Shown here piece after piece: positions 51,001 to 61,160 of a DNA stretch of 64,000 nucleotides (the first letter of the stretch is position 1; the number at the start of each line of letters is the position of its first letter). This DNA is from Tetragonia tetragonoides. Taxonomy: Eukaryota > Streptophyta > Magnoliopsida > Caryophyllales > Aizoaceae. The notes beneath the pieces are model-generated. The model worked only from the letters and a program-made list of their open reading frames with translations, searched no databases and was not told where the DNA came from. The stretch spans positions 1 through 64,000 of the forward strand of contig CM076153.1 in NCBI GenBank assembly GCA_038025085.1, in the 5' to 3' direction. The position numbers and the translations under genes are program-made.

Positions 51001-52594
51001 CGTGCTTTTGTGTGGGCTCTGGTGCTTGGTAAGGTGAATACTAGTGATATGGTGCAACGGCGGAGGCCGCATATGTGTCTTCTTCCCAGCATGTGTGTGA
51101 TGTGTCGACAAGACGGAGAGAGTTGTTTGCACTTGTTTGTTATGTGTAATTTTGCGAGGGCCTTGTAGGATAGGTTGTTGTAAGGGGAGCCTTTTGTGTG
51201 CCCTGTTACTGTGGGGCAATTCCTACAGATGCGGTTCTCTGCTATGCGGAGGGGGAAGGAGGGTAGGATGTTGTGGCGGTGTGCCTGTGTAGCTATCCTT
51301 TGGTGCACTTGGTTAGAGAGGAACTCGAGGATCTTCTCTGACGCAGGGAAGAGTATCGATTTAGTTTGGGAACATATAGTCTATTTGGCATCTCTTTGGG
51401 CGAAGGCGGCTGGTGCCTTCCAGGGGGTGCCATTGACGGTCATTCAACGCCATTGGCGTGATTTGTAGATACTCTATTGTTGTTCTTTGAGGATACCTTA
51501 TCCTCCATTTTGTATTCTTCCACTATTTGATTAATAAAAAATTTCTCTTATCTAAAAAAAAATAATAAGTAATAAGTTAGAACTTATAGTGGCCAATGTG
51601 CTTATCAAATTTTCAGGTTGGAAAGCGTCTAAGACATCTCACAAAACATCCTAGAAAGAAGATTCAGAGTTTTGCTGCTGATTTGATTGAGATATGGAAG
51701 TCTATAATTATTGAGGAAACATCACAAAAGAAAAATGGCAACTCTGGTAGTTATAATTCTGTGAAAGTTGAGCTTGCAGATGCTGACAAGACCAAGAAAA
51801 CAAAACCAGTTAAGGTTGAAAAGTCTTCAAGGGGTGAAACTATGAAAGTTGAGGAATTTGAAGAGGTTGTTTCACCAAGACCACAGAAGCTTGCTAAAAC
51901 TGAAACAGGTGCAGCAGCAATGAAAGCGGAAAATGGCCGTTTTATGAAGATTGAGAGTTCTAGTTCAGCAGAGCCCGTCAAGCTTGAGAGGATAGTGAAG
52001 CAAGAGAAGCTAGGCTCTAGTGTGAAGAAACCAGGACCTAATGCTCCGCCAAAGTTGACTTCCATGATCAAATGTAACGATGCCATGCGTGATAAGTTTC
52101 GAGGAATTCTCTTGGACGCTTTATCGAAAGTTTATAGTGAGGCAGATGACAGCATCAAAGCACAGGTTGATGCTTGTGATGCGGTCCGAGTAGCTGTTTC
52201 AGTAGAATCTGTTATGTTTGAAAAGTGGGGCCGCTCCAATGGTGCCCACAATCTTAAATACCGGAGCATAATGTTCAATATGAAGGACTCGAACAACCCA
52301 GATTTCCGTAGAAAAGTTCTTCTAGGAGAAATCGAGCCCGAGAGAATTGTCAACTTGCAACCTCATGAAATGGCTAGTGATCAAAGAAAATTAGAGAACC
52401 AGCAAATTGCGGATAAGAAACTTTTCGACTGTGAACGTGGTCTGCCAGCAAAGGCCACAACTGATCAGTTTAAATGTGGTCGATGTGGTCAGCGCAAGTG
52501 CACTTACTACCAGCTGCAAACTCGGAGTGCCGATGAACCAATGACGACATTTGTGACATGTGTGAACTGCAATAATCATTGGAAGTTCTGTTGA
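45011..52594 (+). CDS. TFIIS: Transcription elongation factor TFIIS (two coding exons)
   Basis: TFIIS rescues backtracked RNA polymerase II in the nucleus by stimulating its transcript cleavage. Exon 1 is 45011-45169 (53 codons, [13 protein letters not shown]...), ending CAG before GTTGCT. Exon 2 is 51617-52594, after TTTTCAG. They join in phase 0 to 378 residues, about the length of the Arabidopsis protein. The N-terminal domain spans about 1-90 ([12 protein letters not shown] at the junction). A Lys/Glu-rich linker follows, then the central polymerase-binding domain from about residue 201 ([32 protein letters not shown]). The C-terminal zinc ribbon has Cys340, Cys343, Cys368 and Cys371, with the cleavage-stimulating Asp-Glu in RSADEP at 359-360. 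I chose the ATG at 45011 because family proteins begin MExxL. The frame is intact despite a 6.4-kb intron full of mobile DNA. Confidence 0.93.
45434..45802 (+). mobile_element. LINE 3' fragment in TFIIS intron (copy 3)
   Basis: A severely 5'-truncated LINE: the last 90 or so ORF2 codons ([29 protein letters not shown], ending RHWRDL), the 3' UTR with the GAGGATACCTTATCCTC stem-loop (45729-45745), and the A-tail. It is flanked by an exact 18-bp duplication ATGATAATGATGTGAAAG (45416-45433 and 45803-45820). It is nearly identical to the end of copy 2, including the TTGTTGTTCTTTGAGG 3' UTR, so the two come from the same recently active subfamily. Confidence 0.93.
45818..46009. repeat. 64-bp minisatellite, three units
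   Basis: Three head-to-tail units beginning AAGCCCCTCGTGTGAGGACT and ending TTGCTTAGAGGTGAA. Units one and two appear identical; the third lacks 3 bp (GACTGACC against GACTGAGGACC). It begins inside the downstream target duplication of the neighbouring LINE fragment. The near-identity points to recent expansion. CCCCTCGTGTGAGG can form a short hairpin. Confidence 0.9.
46628..47463. mobile_element. Mutator-like element with captured gene fragment (Pack-MULE)
   Basis: An 836-bp element with long terminal inverted repeats of about 170 bp (GGAAAATTTGCGTAGAAACA at 46628 and its complement ending at 47463). It is flanked by an exact 9-bp duplication TTGTTTTTT (46619-46627 and 47464-47472), the size typical of Mutator-like elements. 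There is no transposase. The interior contains a piece of an EF-1alpha gene, which makes this a Pack-MULE. It lies in the TFIIS intron. The inverted repeats contain the submotif GAAACACCTAATAA several times. Confidence 0.88.
46867..47083 (-). pseudogene. Captured fragment of translation elongation factor EF-1alpha
   Basis: Read on the minus strand, the segment encodes pieces of the EF-1alpha GTP-binding domain in order: [39 protein letters not shown], with substitutions, small indels and a frame change before CAAATGATTTGTTG. It stops at TGTAACAAG followed by GTATGA, which looks like the splice donor of the EF-1alpha intron, and 25 bp further is a TTTCAG. Retaining intron sequence means the piece was copied from genomic DNA, not from mRNA. 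It is not functional. Confidence 0.82.
47473..47906 (+). other. Remaining original TFIIS intron sequence
   Basis: Unassigned DNA between the Pack-MULE and LINE copy 2. A 118-codon open frame (47550-47906) has no family I recognise and is T-rich, like intron DNA. I see nothing functional here. The similar stretch 46010-46618, between the minisatellite and the Pack-MULE, is also featureless. Confidence 0.5.
47917..51576 (+). mobile_element. L1-type LINE, copy 2, in TFIIS intron
   Basis: A 5'-truncated LINE starting within the endonuclease region and ending in an A-rich tail (AAAAAAATAATAAGTAATAAG). It is flanked by a 10-bp duplication TTAGAACTTA (47907-47916 and 51577-51586). It has the same orientation as TFIIS. 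Its end lies about 40 bp upstream of the exon 2 acceptor, and it carries its own AATAAA-like signals near 51533. The 3' stem-loop is at 51489-51505. Confidence 0.92.
47932..51468 (+). pseudogene. LINE ORF2, copy 2 (truncated, several lesions)
   Basis: Lacks the first endonuclease motifs (starts at [10 protein letters not shown]) but keeps GGDFNVI, SDHFPL, the reverse transcriptase motifs and FADD (49876-49887). Lesions: CGA to TGA at 49582-49584 right after LDFEKAYD, a typical CpG transition; a 7-bp tandem duplication CGGTTGG (50732-50745); an 11-bp tandem duplication AAGGTCCGTGC (50984-51005); and stops at about 51166 and 51181. It also lacks four codons present in copy 1 before [10 protein letters not shown]. 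Otherwise it aligns closely with copy 1. Confidence 0.92.
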
Positions 52595-53060
52595 TCTGAA
52601 CTCCACAGGAAACGATTGTTGTTGCCTAGCTTCAGACATATAAGAGGGTGGGTCAGCAACCGCTTTATTTGCACTTCCAGATGCAAACCAGTTAGCTGCT
52701 GGCTGGCATTCTGATAGTAGCTAGATGTTCATGATTTGGCAATCACATTTCTGTCTTTTAATATTCTCGTGTAGGTTAGTTAGGAAAAATAGTGATTGTT
52801 CTCATCCAGTTTAGGAGGAGTCTAGTATTGTACAATTATTGTTTTCCGAGTTTCAATTTGTTGAAGGGTCATTCTGAATCTTGAGACTGGCTTCCACAGA
52901 GCTCGAGTATTGACAAGTCAATACATTGGTATGCTTTAACAATGGCTAGTCAATACATTTTGTATGGTATGTGAGATATCTGTTAGCTATGACTGCTTGG
53001 ATTTTTTAACCATGTTTTTGGCACAACTTTTGATTTTCTTCATGTAGCCTGTATGTTGTT
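52595..53060 (+). other. Presumed TFIIS 3' UTR
   Basis: T-rich sequence following the TFIIS stop codon, with no open frame of interest. TTTTAATATT (about 52757) is a weak polyadenylation-like site. The end of the transcript cannot be placed. Confidence 0.4.
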
Positions 53061-53194
53061 ATTTTATTAGGGCATGCACTGTCAACCTTGGATATCAGGC
53101 TGGGATGGTCATGCATGGCTGCAAGGTTTCAACGCAGAATCGTACAACTTCATCATGTCGATGGACAGTTTCCAGAAAAGCAATACAACCATTA

Positions 53195-53620
53195 ATCGTA
53201 CAAAACCTGATCCAAAAACCCCGGTCCGCGGGCTTGGCCTGAACCCGCCCATATTTGGGATGAAGGTCAAATCCGCAACCCGGCCCAAATGGCCCGAAAT
53301 TTTATTTATTTTGATTTTTTTCCATATATTTCAATTAGTTTGCTTGCTGTAATTTTAATTCAAGTTTCTTCAAAAATATAGTTTTGCAAATATGATGTTA
53401 TAGTTGCGTAGATCTCGAAAAGTTATATGGATTCCAAAAAAAAAAAAAAAAACTCAAACGTTTATCGGATCCAAAAACTGTACTTAAATATAGAAAATTT
53501 ACTATATCGCGAAATTGGCCCGAAGCCCAATGGCCCGCCCGAAACACAATAGGGCCAGGGGTCGGTACGGACATGAATTTTTGGCCGAAAACCCGATGGC
53601 AGGCCCGATCATCAACTCTT
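53195..53620. other. Possible hAT-MITE relic (CCCG-rich)
   Basis: Two GC-rich arms, CCCGCCCATATTTGGGATG-like at about 53215-53300 and GGCCCGAAGCCCAATGGCCC-like at about 53517-53610, enclose an AT-rich centre with a 17-A run. This resembles the proven hAT elements elsewhere in the window, but I find no convincing terminal repeats or target duplication. Confidence 0.3.
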
Positions 53621-54750
53621 TATTCGTACTCAGTAGTCAAAGTAACAGGATGAGCATGCTGTGGTTGCAAATTCCAAACATTTGCTATGTAAATCTAATT
53701 CTCCAGTAATCTTTCATAAGAAGCGTTATGGATGCAAAAACATCATATCAGCTATGCCCATTTGCCGTTTTGGCCCATGATCAGGCCATCAAAGGGACTA
53801 GATTTGGCAATGTAGGGGTCAATTGGCCTAGAAAGGGTGAAGCTGTGAGTGGCGCAGAGGTTACTATGGTGTTATGTTCTGGTGGAAGAGGTGGCTTAGG
53901 ATCTGGATGCAGTTTTGCCTTGTTGTGGGTTATGCTGTGGTCGAGGTGAAGTGCTCATGGAAGCCTGGAAGGTAGAGGGTGTGGTGGGTGAAAAGCTGAG
54001 TATGGTGTCTGTGAATGTGGACTTATCCATGTTTCTGTTTCCTTTCTTTTCTGTTTTCAATACGAGTAATAACTAGCTGTGGCAGAAGTCCACGTCCTCA
54101 AAACCGAAAGATTCAAGGGTAGTAGAGTAACTAGCCAAATGAAATCCTTTTTTTTTTTAGGAAAACGAAACCCATTTTTGACTATTTGTTTGTTTTTCTT
54201 TTAGGATTTGCAAAACATCAAATGACTCGTATGGATAAGAGGGAGTACTATTTTGTGCAATCTTCTGAAAAGATAATTCGATTCATCACACGTTCGTTGG
54301 CTGCAATAGAAAACTAGTTATCTAAGTGCTAATCTACTAATCCCGTAATGTCAGCCCAAAAACATCCAAATCAGCTCGCTGACAAAGTACTTAGTCTTTA
54401 TTTTGATTCTTGAGGTCTGCCAGGGCAGAAAATGCACCTTCACCCTCTGGCCCCTGAAAATGATAGTACGAGTTCGCCTCACTGCTATAGGGATGGGGCA
54501 CCACAGGCCATAGCTTACATGTCATTATTGGTTGTTAAGTATTAACTATACCGACACGAAATAACAAGGTGAAATCACACGCCAAGATCTCTCTTTCACA
54601 CCACCAGCACCAGTGTCTGAGAGTGAGATGGTGATAAAGCAAGAAAGTTGCGAGTTTGACATTTGCAAATGGGTCCTAACTCACAAGTATTCCAGAAGCT
54701 GCCCATGGAGTTGATTTACGAATTGACCATTTTGGCATTGTCACACTCCT
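53620..54750. other. Intergenic DNA between TFIIS and the ARID-HMG gene
   Basis: No gene is supported. A 73-codon open frame at 53728-53949 is not recognisable. Near 54220-54250, ACTCGTATGGATAAGAGGGAGTACTA resembles one end of a Stowaway-type MITE, but the other end is not seen. Confidence 0.4.
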
Positions 54751-55335
54751 GATCTTATACTCCTTTGTCTTGACAGAACTGCAACCAACAAATACAAAGT
54801 TAAGCAACCCTTTCATCACCAGCAACCAAAAGAAAATGTCAATCACCGATAAAATGGCTTACACTGATTAAATGAAAAATTCATCAGCTTTACGGTTAAG
54901 GGCAAAGAGGATCATTACTAAAATCCTTCAGATTTTGACCTAGATAGGCACCAAACCATTTAATGCTAGAAACTGCTAGGAATACAATAGGAAAGCCAAA
55001 ATACAAATCTTAAGGTGTTGGAGGATTTTCTTGCCAAGCTTCTTTCTTCCATAAGAAGAGAAGGAAGCAAAGTCACAAAAGGATAGATTTCTAAGCCTAT
55101 GTTCCTCTTGTGTAACCCATGCAGCTGTGCTTTGTAACAGCGTCGTTGCACAATTTTTGACAGGCGACCCAGACTGCTATACGAACTTTGCACGACATGA
55201 CACCATAATGCTAAGGGTATGAGATCTGTCTCCGACCCTCCAATTTCCAGTCAGACTCCGCGATCAATAACTGAACCACAAGCAGACAAGCTTCTGTAAA
55301 TTTCCACACAGCTCAACCCAAGCTCTTGAAAGTAA

Positions 55336-55633
55336 GGTAGCGTTTACTTGTAAGCAATGATGATTACAATGTAATCCATCATTTTATAGAGTAAATGTGG
55401 ATAGAAAAGGAAGAAGGGGGAGGAGAAATATGAGATTTGGGAGCTTGATTGCATCATCCAATGTAATCATCTTTACATGTTCTAAAGTAGAACAATTGTG
55501 ATTACAATGGATGTTGTAATCAAATTCACTATTTCCATGTTTTTCCTCCCCCTCCTTCCTTTTCTAACCCACATTTACCCTATAAAATGGTGCATTACAT
55601 TGTAATCCCCATTACATTCAAGTAAATGAGCCC
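55336..55633. mobile_element. Tourist-like (PIF/Harbinger) MITE
   Basis: A 298-bp fold-back element flanked by TAA (55333-55335 and 55634-55636). The ends are GGTAGCGTTTACTTG and, from the other side, GGGCTCATTTACTTG. Homology between the arms continues inward for over 100 bp (GATTACAATGTAAT, CATTTTATAGRGTAAATGTGG, GGAAGRAGGGGGAGGA). The 3-bp target and GG-starting ends fit PIF/Harbinger. It lies in an intron of the ARID-HMG gene. Confidence 0.88.
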
Positions 55634-55849
55634 TAAGTGCATACCAATCAACACAAATGGAAACAGATGTATATCTTAAGAGTCTAAAATGTTTATAGAA
55701 GCCCCTTCATGTGTACTTTCCTAAATTTAAAACCATGAAAAGTCAGAATTTCCTATTTCTGTGAAAGAAATACCATTAGAGGGGAAAGCATTAGGCTTTG
55801 GCTTAAGGGAGAAAAAAAACACTAATGATACGAGGCAGAGAAGGCCAGG

Positions 55850-56300
55850 ACTGTCTACTTCACTGAATATTAGTATACTTTGTTGTGCTAATAGTGACAC
55901 TTCATTGCACCTTTCTTACAGTGTGAGTCGTGTGACCCTATGTGGTGCTATGGTATCTTTGGGGTAGGCTGTATGGCGTGTGTGAAAAGGCTAGGTAAAT
56001 CCATCTACTAATGTGGAGCTCTTACAGATAGATGCGTTTTTGTGGGATATGGGAGAGGGAGGAGAAGATATTGCTTTGGCACAAATCCTCTGGTGGCAGT
56101 GTTGTGATGTGTTTGGCCAAAGAGAAACACACAGGTCTTCACTAGCTCCCTTGTGTTGCCAGATTTGTTTCCAGAACGGTTAATTTTTATTTAGCTTCAC
56201 TTTGGGCTAGAGCAGCATGAACTCTTAGTAGCTTTTTTTTTCTGAGGTCCAAAGGAATTGGGCTAGTTTGTAGCTAGATTCACCTTAGAAGGCATCATGT
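55850..56300 (+). mobile_element. Degenerate LINE 3' fragment
   Basis: Remnants of the L1 ORF2 C-terminus on the + strand: CCANSDTSLHL (zinc region), then DAFLWDMGEGG, and YLASLWARAA near 56190-56222, the counterpart of [13 protein letters not shown] in the younger copies. Several frame changes and stops; no ends or target duplication found. Confidence 0.6.
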
Positions 56301-56549
56301 CCACTTTGCTGTGATTCTGTTTCTATAAATACATACTTTCTAATCCGCCAGAAGTAGAGTCAATTCACACTAATAGTATACAACATGCTAACTAAACTAG
56401 TGAAAAGAAGGCCTCAGCTGGAATTTTCTTGTTCAGAATAAGAGTATATCTTAAAGAAAGCCAGAAGTACAGCCTAAGAGGAGAAGAATTCTTATATGAG
56501 GAAGCTATCTGCGACTACACAATGTCACTGTATATCTGTGAAAAAGAAT

Positions 56550-56870
56550 AACTCAAAAACCCCTTGCTACCCTACCCCACAAAGACGCTAAGTAGGTAAC
56601 CTTATCCCACCAGAAAAGACCTGCCAAATCTAACACTACAAAAATAGCATTATGAGGAGTGGACATACTCAAGACCCCTACACAACACCAAACCAGTTCC
56701 TCCTTCCTCCCGAAACCCACAAAGCGCACTTGCAAGAAGTCCATAACACCGGACATTCAAGACCCCAAAATAACACCAAACTTACTCTTAGTTTCCTACT
56801 ACTCCGCGCTCCACCACACTTCACGAAAACCTACGAATATGAGATGAGGCCTCACTTTTAGGCGTTTAAC
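56550..56870 (-). mobile_element. Degenerate LINE 3' fragment
   Basis: On the minus strand this encodes VMDFLQVRFVGFGRKEELVW and KVTYLASLWGRVARGF, corresponding to [17 protein letters not shown] and [13 protein letters not shown] of the intact LINEs, preceded by KVRPHL (compare RRRPHM). The order of motifs is preserved and the reading frame broken. Older than copies 1-3. Confidence 0.65.
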
Positions 56871-57130
56871 CCAACAAATGCGCACATATCTGAGAAGATA
56901 AAGCTAGACCAATCCTCCTCCTTTGGCGCTGTTCATTAGGAAACAAATTTTGGTATGGTGGCGGCCTTCTCGGACACCCCTTTACTTACCGGGATATCAC
57001 AATATCGCCAGGATAAAAAACCGATATGTTGTGACCGATAAGGCGTATATTGGCCAAAATTACCCTGGCAAATTCTAGTAGCTTATCCAAGGGGAGTAAA
57101 AATGCATTGTTACTTGGAGCAATTTAGGAA

Positions 57131-57245
57131 TCTTTTTTAAGATAGCATGGGTATTCAAGCTTTGCTTGATTAATCCAAGGGCCCTGAAATTAACACGACC
57201 AGGAGTGGTCCCGAGGGACTCGAACCTGGGACCTTTGGAATAAAT
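57131..57245 (-). mobile_element. 5'-truncated tRNA-derived SINE
   Basis: A 115-bp insert flanked by an 11-bp direct repeat TTCCTAAATTG on the minus strand (57246-57256 and 57120-57130). Near its 5' side is a perfect pol III B box GGTTCGAGTCC (57216-57226) in a T-arm context. It ends TATCTTAAAAAAGA. The A box is missing, so the copy is truncated. The TATCT-plus-A tail resembles that of the local LINEs (TTATCTAAAAAA), which hints that they mobilised it. Confidence 0.65.
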
Positions 57246-58169
57246 CAATTTAGGAAACTTTAAACACAACCTCTGCTCCATGGACTCGGCAAAATAAGCT
57301 CCGTATGGACCATACCCGTGTCGACAAGACACGACATGGATCCGGGTACAGAAAACATATCCAACACTTCACTTTGCAATAGCTTACGACAAGTCATCAC
57401 CGAGAGAGAGAGGGAGAGAGGGAAGAAGAAAAAAGGGTAAAAGATTCAGATCTAGGGTCGCAGAAAAGCACCATGAGAGTTCTGGGCTCGCCTCTCCCCC
57501 TCCTCCTCCTCCCCTTTTATCAACCAGCAACTCTTTCAGAGACTGGTCAATTTGTTTATATTTTTTGGGCTCAACTACTGTATCCAACTGCGGCACAGGT
57601 TGGAAAAATGCCATATATGAACTCCCAAATACCAAACCATGTGACGTAATTACAGGGTACAACAATCACTATAGAGATAAAGGGAATTTCGTGGTGATGA
57701 ATGGTTTTTAATTCTACCTGCTTATTAGTCTCTGATAATTTGTCTCCAAGATGCTCAATATCCTTGCCAAGGCGCTCTTCGTGTCCTTGGGACATAGACT
57801 TTAGTATACCATAATGCTCAGAAAAGAAGTTGTAACTGCTCCTGGTAAGCTTTGGTTTAGAAGTATCTAGCAACTCCAGGTGGGAATTTTTTTGCTTTTG
57901 GCACAGGGGTGTACAAGGATTAGGACTCCAAGATAGTTGTAGTTTGTCAGGAATGTGATAGAGGATACCTTGCAGCTGATCAGAACCCATGTTAACAGAC
58001 ACCACATACCCGTTGTCAAACTTTTCATTGATCCTTCCAACCAAAGAAACTCCAGGTTGTATTTGAGGGACAACTGCATGTAACAAACAGCAAATATAAA
58101 AATAGATAAAGAAAATAATATATTAATATGAAACATAATATCAAAAGAAAAAAAGGATTGCACCGTACA

Positions 58170-58440
58170 ACTTCTCCTTCCCACCCCTAAAACCTAGAAA
58201 CCACACTTGTGGAAATGCTCAACAGTAAAAGGGAGAACCTGCAACTCTCCAAACAACATACCCCACAGATAGCTGGCCACATTCAAATAAAGGAATAGGT
58301 GTGCCAATGTCTCACTGCCAGCCCGACACAACAAACAAATCAGGTAGCGAAGTTGCGCCCCAGTCTCCTCTGGCTCAGGTAATTTGTGTTGGCCCTATCA
58401 AGCACCAAAGTCCACACAAATACCCTCACTCAGCAAAAAA
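58170..58440 (-). mobile_element. Degenerate LINE fragment (zf-RVT region)
   Basis: Minus-strand translation gives RVFVWTLVLDRANTNYLSQRR, matching [21 protein letters not shown] of LINE copy 1, followed by a CCVGLAV..HWHTYSF region corresponding to the zinc segment. Frame broken. It lies in the ARID-HMG intron just upstream of the HMG-box exon. Confidence 0.7.
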
Positions 58441-59183
58441 TTCCTCATAGATAAAGCTGATTTGAAAGAGAATAGCAGTACCAGAGAGACACAGAGGCTG
58501 GAACAGAACCTATATTGGTTATAAAACGGTGGAAATAGAGAATCTTTTTTTCTTTCTCAGCCCTTGCCAAAGGCATGATCGGTACAGGGTGCACTGGCGT
58601 TTCTTTTTCTTTTTCTTAACCTCGCCTTTTCTTCTTCCTTGTTTCTCCAACTTGTTTAGCTTTATGTATTGGTTGAAAATTTGATGTTCCTAATTCCTAC
58701 TGCCTTCTGTTATTGCTCTGGTTTCACTGTGCTCACTCTGTTTGTCTGGATCTCCTCATATTTCTTTTTCTGCCCCCTTGTTTCACATAAACTTTTGAGA
58801 CATGTTTAGAGAAATGCACACTTATTCGGCTAATATCTAGGAATCTTCTCATTGGTTACACTGGATTTCGGAGGGTCAAGTCGAAATACTCAGCAATGCG
58901 CTTTTCTTTTATTTGCCTTTATATGGGTATTGTGGTTGGTGATTTGATAGAACACTTTGAAATTGGGATATTGGTTTTCTTTCTTTGAAGGAACAGGTTG
59001 TTGTGTTTCTATCTTCTATTCAACGCTTGCTTCCGGGGCCTTGCCTGCGTATACTTTTTGATCGAGTGATTAGCACAAAATCCCATATCAATAGCTTGCT
59101 TTGTAAATTGTATATTGTAGTGGATTTTGGTATGCTGGTTTGTACTATTCTGTCATCAACAGAATTTTCTGATCTCAAATGTT

Positions 59184-60047
59184 TTTTTTTTAGATAAGAG
59201 AAAATTTTATTAATCAATTGGAAAAGAATACAAAAATGTGGAGGATAAGGTATCCTCAGTATAAAAAGAAAATTATCTACACGTCACGCCAATGGCGCTG
59301 AACTAAGGTCAACGGAACACCCTTAAAGGCCCCCGCCGCCTTAGCCCAAAGAGAAGCCAAGTAAACTATGTGATCCCAAACATAATCAATAGTTTTCTGG
59401 GTCCCCGAAAAAATCCTAGAATTTCTCTCCAGCCAAATACACCAAAGTAAAGCCATACAAGCACAACGCCACAACAACCTCCCCTCCTTACTCCTCCTCA
59501 TCGCCGCAAATCGTAACTGTAGAAATCACCCACCATGGCTGGACACACAAAGCTCTCCCCACACAGCAACCTAGCCCATAAACTCCACGCAAAGTCACAG
59601 AGCACAATTAAATGCAAACAATCCTCCCTACTATGCCGACACATCACGCAAAATCCCGGTAAAAGTGACCAATCAGGTCCCCTACGCTGCAGCATATCAT
59701 AGGTGTTCACCCTACCTAGCACCAAAATCCACACAAAAGCACGCACCTTCAATGGAACCTTAGACTTCCAAATAAAAGCAGATAAGGGAAAGTGGGAAAC
59801 TGAGAGGGAAGGCTAATATGGTATAGGAAGGACTTGGAATAGAAGATCCCGGAAGGATCCCCCGTCCAAGTCCTAGAATCATCCCTAGGGACGAGGAGAG
59901 TAGAGTTAAGAACACTCAGGAGGGAAACAAGCTCCCCCATCTCCCTATCATGTGGTGGTCGGTGTAAATGTAAGTCCCAAGAACCACCCGCAGTTGAGAA
60001 GAATTCAACCACAGGGGCCCCGTGTAGTGTGGACAGCCGGAATTCTT
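59184..60047 (-). mobile_element. 5'-truncated LINE, minus strand
   Basis: Encodes the last 280 or so residues of L1 ORF2 in three overlapping broken frames (60012-59749, 59752-59498, 59501-59277), ending LVQRHWRDV. The 3' UTR contains the conserved stem-loop (59241-59257), then TTATCT and the A-tail (T-run at 59181-59190). It is flanked by a 12-bp duplication ATCTCAAATGTT (59172-59183 and 60048-60059). It is a more diverged member of the same LINE family as copies 1-3. Confidence 0.9.
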
Positions 60048-60059
60048 ATCTCAAATGTT

Positions 60060-61140
60060 ACTACTTGTACTCCCTCTACTACTACTTTTCTCATCTACAA
60101 TCTCGTTTTATACTACTCTCTCTACCACTACTATTAGTTACGGCTTTACGCCAAGCAGTCTACTAGAACTAATCACATTAAAAATCTCACAGAATACAAA
60201 TACTTCCCGAGAAATACAATTTCAAAGTTAATAATCTTTGCAACATTGCTCATTTATACTATCAGCACCAAACAATTATGTGACATTTTTACGCAGTCGG
60301 ACTCCCTCAAAATTCAAGAAGCCATCACCAATCTTTGTTTCTTTTTCCCAAAAATAGCTCCACTTATTTTCTTCTTCCCTTATTTGGAGAAGGGATTTGG
60401 AGAGGAATGGCAATTGTTTCCCTTTAGGATAAGAGAAAAGATTAATTGAATGAAACAGCACTACTTACAGGTTATTTTGGAAGTTGAGTAATGGATACAC
60501 CTACAGACTCGGTAATTAAGGAGTGCAGAAGGGTGAGGGCCCCAAAAGTCCCGCTTCCAGGGGGAAATTAGGGAGAAGAAAAGGGGCCCTTCAAATCGCT
60601 TTTACGCTTCTCATCCCTCGCTCAGTCGCACTTCTCCAAAAATTCTGCCAATACCAAATCCAAAAGGCAAGGGCAAGCTCCTTCCAAGCTTCAGCTAGGA
60701 CGCAGAGCTACAGCGGCAGAGGAAAGAGTCAGAAGTCTGAAGTGGCAACCAAGCCTCATCCGCCATTAGGGTTGTTGAATCTCGAAACTTCGGGCTATCT
60801 TAATTTAGTTTCGGTTTTCAACAACTCCTCAGTCCCTAGTCCGCTTTATGAAGTTATCTGTTCCAGGTGATTCTGTTAGAAGGTTACATTTCAGTCACCA
60901 CAACTGCAAGGGTTGATGCAGGAAGTCCTGATTCTCTTCTATGAGGTTCTGATAGCTTTGGTGCACTTCTGGAACATGGTCTAGAAACTATAAAACTTCC
61001 TGGAAGCAGCAGCAGCCGTTTTTGTTGTGGTCCTGGAGATGGATGATGTGTTTGGGTTGAGATAAAAATAGCAAAGACAGCCGCGACTCAGTATTTGTTG
61101 ATGAGGAAATTACAAATCACAAATCAGTCCCATGAATTTC
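60060..61140. other. Intron DNA, no supported feature
   Basis: Unassigned sequence of the ARID-HMG intron. A 115-codon open frame at 60523-60870 on + has no family I recognise. Near 60425-60450, GGATAAGAGAAAAGATTAATTGA resembles the 3' end of the local LINEs in reverse, but without coding sequence beside it. Confidence 0.4.
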
Positions 61141-61148
61141 TTTAGAGA

Positions 61149-61160
61149 ACGCTCTGATAC
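61149..61160 (-). other. Primer-binding-site-like motif of an LTR retrotransposon
   Basis: TGGTATCAGAGC on the minus strand, the usual initiator-Met tRNA primer site of plant Copia elements. The sequence that would be the LTR (upward from 61161) has a TATATAAG box on the minus strand near 61690-61700 and a possible TGTTTTCTGG start near 61776, but no clear CA end or target duplication. Probably a fragment; could be chance. Confidence 0.35.

Noticed and set aside
57210..57240. tRNA gene (T-arm-like sequence)
   Set aside because: Only the B box/T-arm is present; no acceptor or anticodon arm. Direct repeats and an A-tail make a SINE fragment the better reading.
60523..60870. 115-codon open frame on +
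   Set aside because: No recognisable domain and no supporting splice structure; sits in an intron of the minus-strand gene.
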